36,334 bases of DNA, from NCBI RefSeq assembly GCF_000485595.1, contig NW_014578438.1:41714-78047 (forward strand). Direction: 5' to 3'. Below the pieces are notes generated by a model. It ran no database searches. It saw only the letters and a list, made by a program, of their open reading frames with translations, and was not told the DNA's origin. The first letter of the stretch is position 1. Every line of letters begins with the position of its first letter. Positions 33,605 through 36,334 of the stretch are shown here, in pieces. Source of the DNA: Priapulus caudatus. Taxonomy: Eukaryota > Priapulida > Priapulimorpha > Priapulimorphida > Priapulidae. A program made the translations under genes and the position numbers.

Positions 33605-34440
33605 AATAGAAGGCTAGCGCCGGATGGGTAATATGGTATATATATATATATACAAATTATACTGCGGCTCCAGTTACACTGAAACAAGCAGGAGATAATT
33701 GCTTGGAACTACTTATCCATATTGCAATGCTTTGCATCAAAATATGCATTTTGCATGAAAGGTGGGCAATAATTTCATTTATAATTTCATTTTCCCTTTA
33801 GCTTTTGCAGTTTTTACCACGATGCTCGGATCATCTTCGAATTTGGCATGAAGGTGCGGTTATGGTACAAGGCGAATGAACGGCCAGTTCGTTTTGTGTG
33901 GGTGGAGTGATCGTTGCATGGTAAAACAACAGTTGTTTTGGTGGAAATATTGTAGAACCTGTAAGTTGTTGCTGTTTTAGCCGATTTGTCTCATGGAGTT
34001 TGGCACACAGGGGCGGCAGGAGGGGAGGGAGGTGCAAACCCATCTGGCCAAATGGGTAAGTATGGTATAGTATATATATACAAATATATGCGCCGTCCAT
34101 TACACTGACCAAGCCAGACGAAATATTGTTGGAAACTGCTTTTGTGCAATCGAAATATTGCATGTTAGCATGAAAGGGGCATAATTTTCATTATAATAAT
34201 TTCATTTTTCTTTAGCCTTTTGCAGTTTTTACCCCATCTCGGATCATCTTCAATACTTTGGCATTATCGAAGGTGCGTTATGGTAAAAGCGAAGACGGAG
34301 TCCATGTCGTTTTTGGTGTGGGTGGAAGTGATCGTGCCCGGTAACATTTTTGGTGGAAATATGTAGAACGCTGGTAAAGTTGTGCTGGTTTTAGGACCCG
34401 ATTGTCATGAAATTTGGCCAGCACAGGGGCGATCATAAAA
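33605..34440 (+). repeat. Two tandem copies of a roughly 400-435-bp unit
   Basis: Unit A (about 33605-34030) and unit B (about 34045-34440) run in parallel: GATGGGTAA..GGTATA / AAATGGGTAAGTATGG, TTTTGCAGTTTTTACC, GGATCATCTTC, TGTGGGTGGA, TTTTGGTGGAAATAT, GTAGAAC, TTTGGC..CACAGGGGCG. They differ mainly by 1-4 nt insertions and deletions. Each unit holds a (TA)n tract near its start. No coding frame is shared. Confidence 0.8.
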
Positions 34441-35272
34441 CATGTCCTGATGACAATCATAAATTTTTGAATACAATTTGAATACAAATAATTAAATTTT
34501 TTATTTATTTTAACATTTTTATTTTTTAAATTTTTTATTTTTATTTTTACGATTTACATTTTAATATAAATTTTAATATAGAATTTGAATGGCAAAATAT
34601 AAATTTCATGACAATCGGTAAAAAGAATGCAGAAGTTACAGGGTTCTAAGAATATTTTTCGACAAAAAATGTTGTTACAATGGCAACGATGGGACTGCCC
34701 GCCTACACCAAAAACGAATTAGCGTCTTGCGCTTTACGATAACCACCTTCAATGTGGAAAATTTGGAAAGATGATTGCGAGAAGAACGCAGGCCGGTAGA
34801 GGCGCATCACAAGAAATCTCTGCGGCGGCGGCGCCGCGCGGCGGCGGCGGCGCGCGACGATGCCAAACCCAGTAGTATCCTCGAACTTCTGCTCTTCGTT
34901 CGGGGATACAATTATACACTGCATGTTATGACCGCCAATGGTTTTTCTGGTCACGTACATGCTAGCTGAGTGATAGTGTAACAGGGCAACGTTTTTGTTG
35001 CTGGGAGATTAGTAGTAATTCTGAGCAAGCGAGCGAGCTGGAGTCGAGAGTCCTGTCAGGTTTTGTTTGGGTTTTTACACATTCTTCGAAAATGTTACGG
35101 TAAAAATTCTGCACAATTAATAACAATAAACAGTCGAGAATCCTACTCTGGTCTAGACTACAAAGTTTTTGATTTCATAAAATGATTTATATTAATAAGT
35201 TAATGATATCTGAAGTGGCTTACATTGACTCGATTGAAATAATGGTTGCTCAAACATTAGGGCTCTAGTATA
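34441..35272. other. AT-rich then GC-triplet stretch; no gene
   Basis: Holds a very AT-rich block (34480-34590), an inverted copy of GATTGTCATGAAATTT (34403-34418 against 34604-34619), and a (CGG)n/GCC tract with internal palindrome (34821-34857). No coding frame supported. Confidence 0.45.
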
Positions 35273-35300
35273 ATAGCCTGCGTAGATTGCCGCAGGCTAT
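35273..35300. repeat. Hairpin ATAGCCTGCG..CGCAGGCTAT
   Basis: A perfect 10-bp inverted repeat with an 8-nt loop. It may be the end of a small inverted-repeat element, but no partner end was found. Confidence 0.6.
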
Positions 35301-35515
35301 AGGACATTCTTATAGCGAATGGCTAAGGACGGCCACGCCGCTGGGACCTTGGTGCTGCTGGCAGGCGCCGGTTCGCCAAAAAATGGCCATTTGAAGTCGC
35401 AAATTGAATGTTTCGTTCACGCAAGAAATGACCTGCAAGCAAACCAATTTCAACGATCGTTAGAGGTTTTTAAGTTGCGGATATAACTTAAGCTCATAGG
35501 GTCTATGTCCCTCAG

Positions 35516-35758
35516 GTATGCGGACTACCTGGTACGGTCGGTATCCGAACGTAGCTGCTACTCATGCCTAGCTCGATATGGTTAGGGTTAGGGTTAGGGT
35601 TAGGTTAGGGTTAGGGTTAGGGTTAAGGGTTAGGGTTTAGGGTAGGGTAGAGTTAGTGTTTTTAAGCCTTTAAAGGAATTTTAGGTTAGGGTTAGGGAGT
35701 AGGCGTAGGCCGAGCCCTAGACTTCGTTAATGGAGTAGGCGAGGTACGGTCCGCATAC
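35516..35758. repeat. TTAGGG tract bracketed by GTATGCGGAC inverted repeat
   Basis: GTATGCGGAC (35516-35525) and GTCCGCATAC (35749-35758) form a perfect 10-bp inverted repeat. Between them lies an array of TTAGGG units with variants (TTAGG, TTTAGGG, TTAAGGG) at about 35581-35650, then an isolated TTAGGTTAGGGTTAGGG near 35680-35697. As sequence continues on both sides, it is an interstitial tract and not a chromosome end. Confidence 0.8.
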
Positions 35759-36334
35759 TTAGATAGTAGTATTTAGTACCAGAGGTATCCGGATCGCGTA
35801 GCCCAGGTACGTTTCCCGGTAGTACCTGGGGAGCATATGACCTCTCATCCTACAACTTAAGACAATATTCAACATTCGGATATAGGCAGTTATTGCCTAT
35901 CACAGACGTGCTTTTATAGCCCAGAAAGAACGCGTTACTAAGTTGGTACGCGACATCCCGTAATACTAATAGCAGGCATCGCTGCCGCAAGCATTTTTAC
36001 TACTACTAGATACAATAATGTAACCAAACCGCACCCCTATTCCTCTTGGTTGTGGGTTACTTCATTGTATCTACATTTTTACACTGGCGCAGCGATCGCG
36101 CGGGCTATAGGTAGTTAGTCACTACTATAGAGGCTAAACCTGAGCTATACTAGTGGCCGTATTGGTTCAAGGGATAGAGATTCTATTTTCTTTAAAATGT
36201 GGGGTTAGCCCTTTAAAACTCGACAGGGGTAGTGCGTGAGGGTGTTCTTTGTTCATTTCAGCAACCGAGTAAACATGATGTGAGTTAACAGGAAGTGTTC
36301 GAAAAAGAATGCGTTCAAGCGACCTATCTCGCCT
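35759..36334. other. Right edge; no gene recognised
   Basis: Contains CCAGGTACG/GGTAGTACCTGG-type short inverted motifs (35800-35830). No coding frame or RNA gene seen. Confidence 0.45.

Noticed and set aside
35581-35700. TTAGGG repeats as a chromosome end
   Set aside because: Unique sequence continues for 600 bp beyond, the array is short and degenerate, and it is bracketed by inverted motifs.
1-36334. CRISPR arrays, bacterial operons, tRNA or rRNA genes
   Set aside because: No regularly spaced direct repeats with unique spacers, no ribosome-binding-site-led gene clusters, and no cloverleaf or rRNA core motifs recognised on either strand.

Overview
The window reads as nuclear DNA of an invertebrate animal. 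It holds one well-preserved multi-exon animal gene with GT..AG introns, a Gypsy-type LTR retrotransposon, many short terminal-inverted-repeat elements, minisatellites and an internal TTAGGG tract. I see no bacterial operons, rRNA, tRNA or CRISPR. The exact phylum cannot be fixed from the sequence; a sponge or another repeat-rich invertebrate is a guess only.

Layout. 1-14.4 kb is a rearranged Gypsy locus folded on itself. A badly damaged gag-pol copy on the plus strand (1-4280) plus 3 kb of flank (to 7322) is the inverted counterpart of a cleaner right arm (9373-14422), which carries an open RNase H-integrase frame on the minus strand (14422-12662). Two near-identical 136-bp LTRs (7396-7531 and 12293-12428) lie in the same orientation, but they are inside-out: primer-binding site and polypurine tract face away from each other, and both inner edges carry the same GTGAC target duplication. 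The 2-kb spacer holds a MITE, a hypothetical first exon and a 24-bp minisatellite.

15.3-26.3 kb is a complete minus-strand orthologue of SCFD2 (Sec1 family domain-containing protein 2). I could assemble it as 14 exons and 670 codons with every splice phase matching. Its introns are loaded with small transposons (15802-16066, 17253-18125, 20504-20806, 22348-22659), minisatellites, and an intron repeat with two perfect nuclear-receptor-type DR1 sites.

26.3-30.1 kb is a 3.8-kb transposon flanked by TTAA, with AGGGATAC-type terminal inverted repeats and long subterminal similarity. It sits only about 52 bp upstream of the SCFD2 start codon. It carries a 0.6-kb GA-rich satellite and a decayed gene with EADT/SDTDV/GCD motifs and a C-terminal Cys-rich CXC-like module. 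I do not recognise this as a standard transposase, so it is the best candidate for something undescribed.

30.1-36.3 kb is gene-poor: an LTR- or promoter-like stretch with a minisatellite whose units each look like a 3' splice site, a 476-bp hAT-like MITE with GAAGG duplication, a 435-bp imperfect tandem duplication, and a TTAGGG tract bracketed by a 10-bp inverted repeat. Several repeated segments differ mainly by scattered 1-3 nt indels, mostly on one copy, which suggests unpolished long-read sequence in parts of the window.
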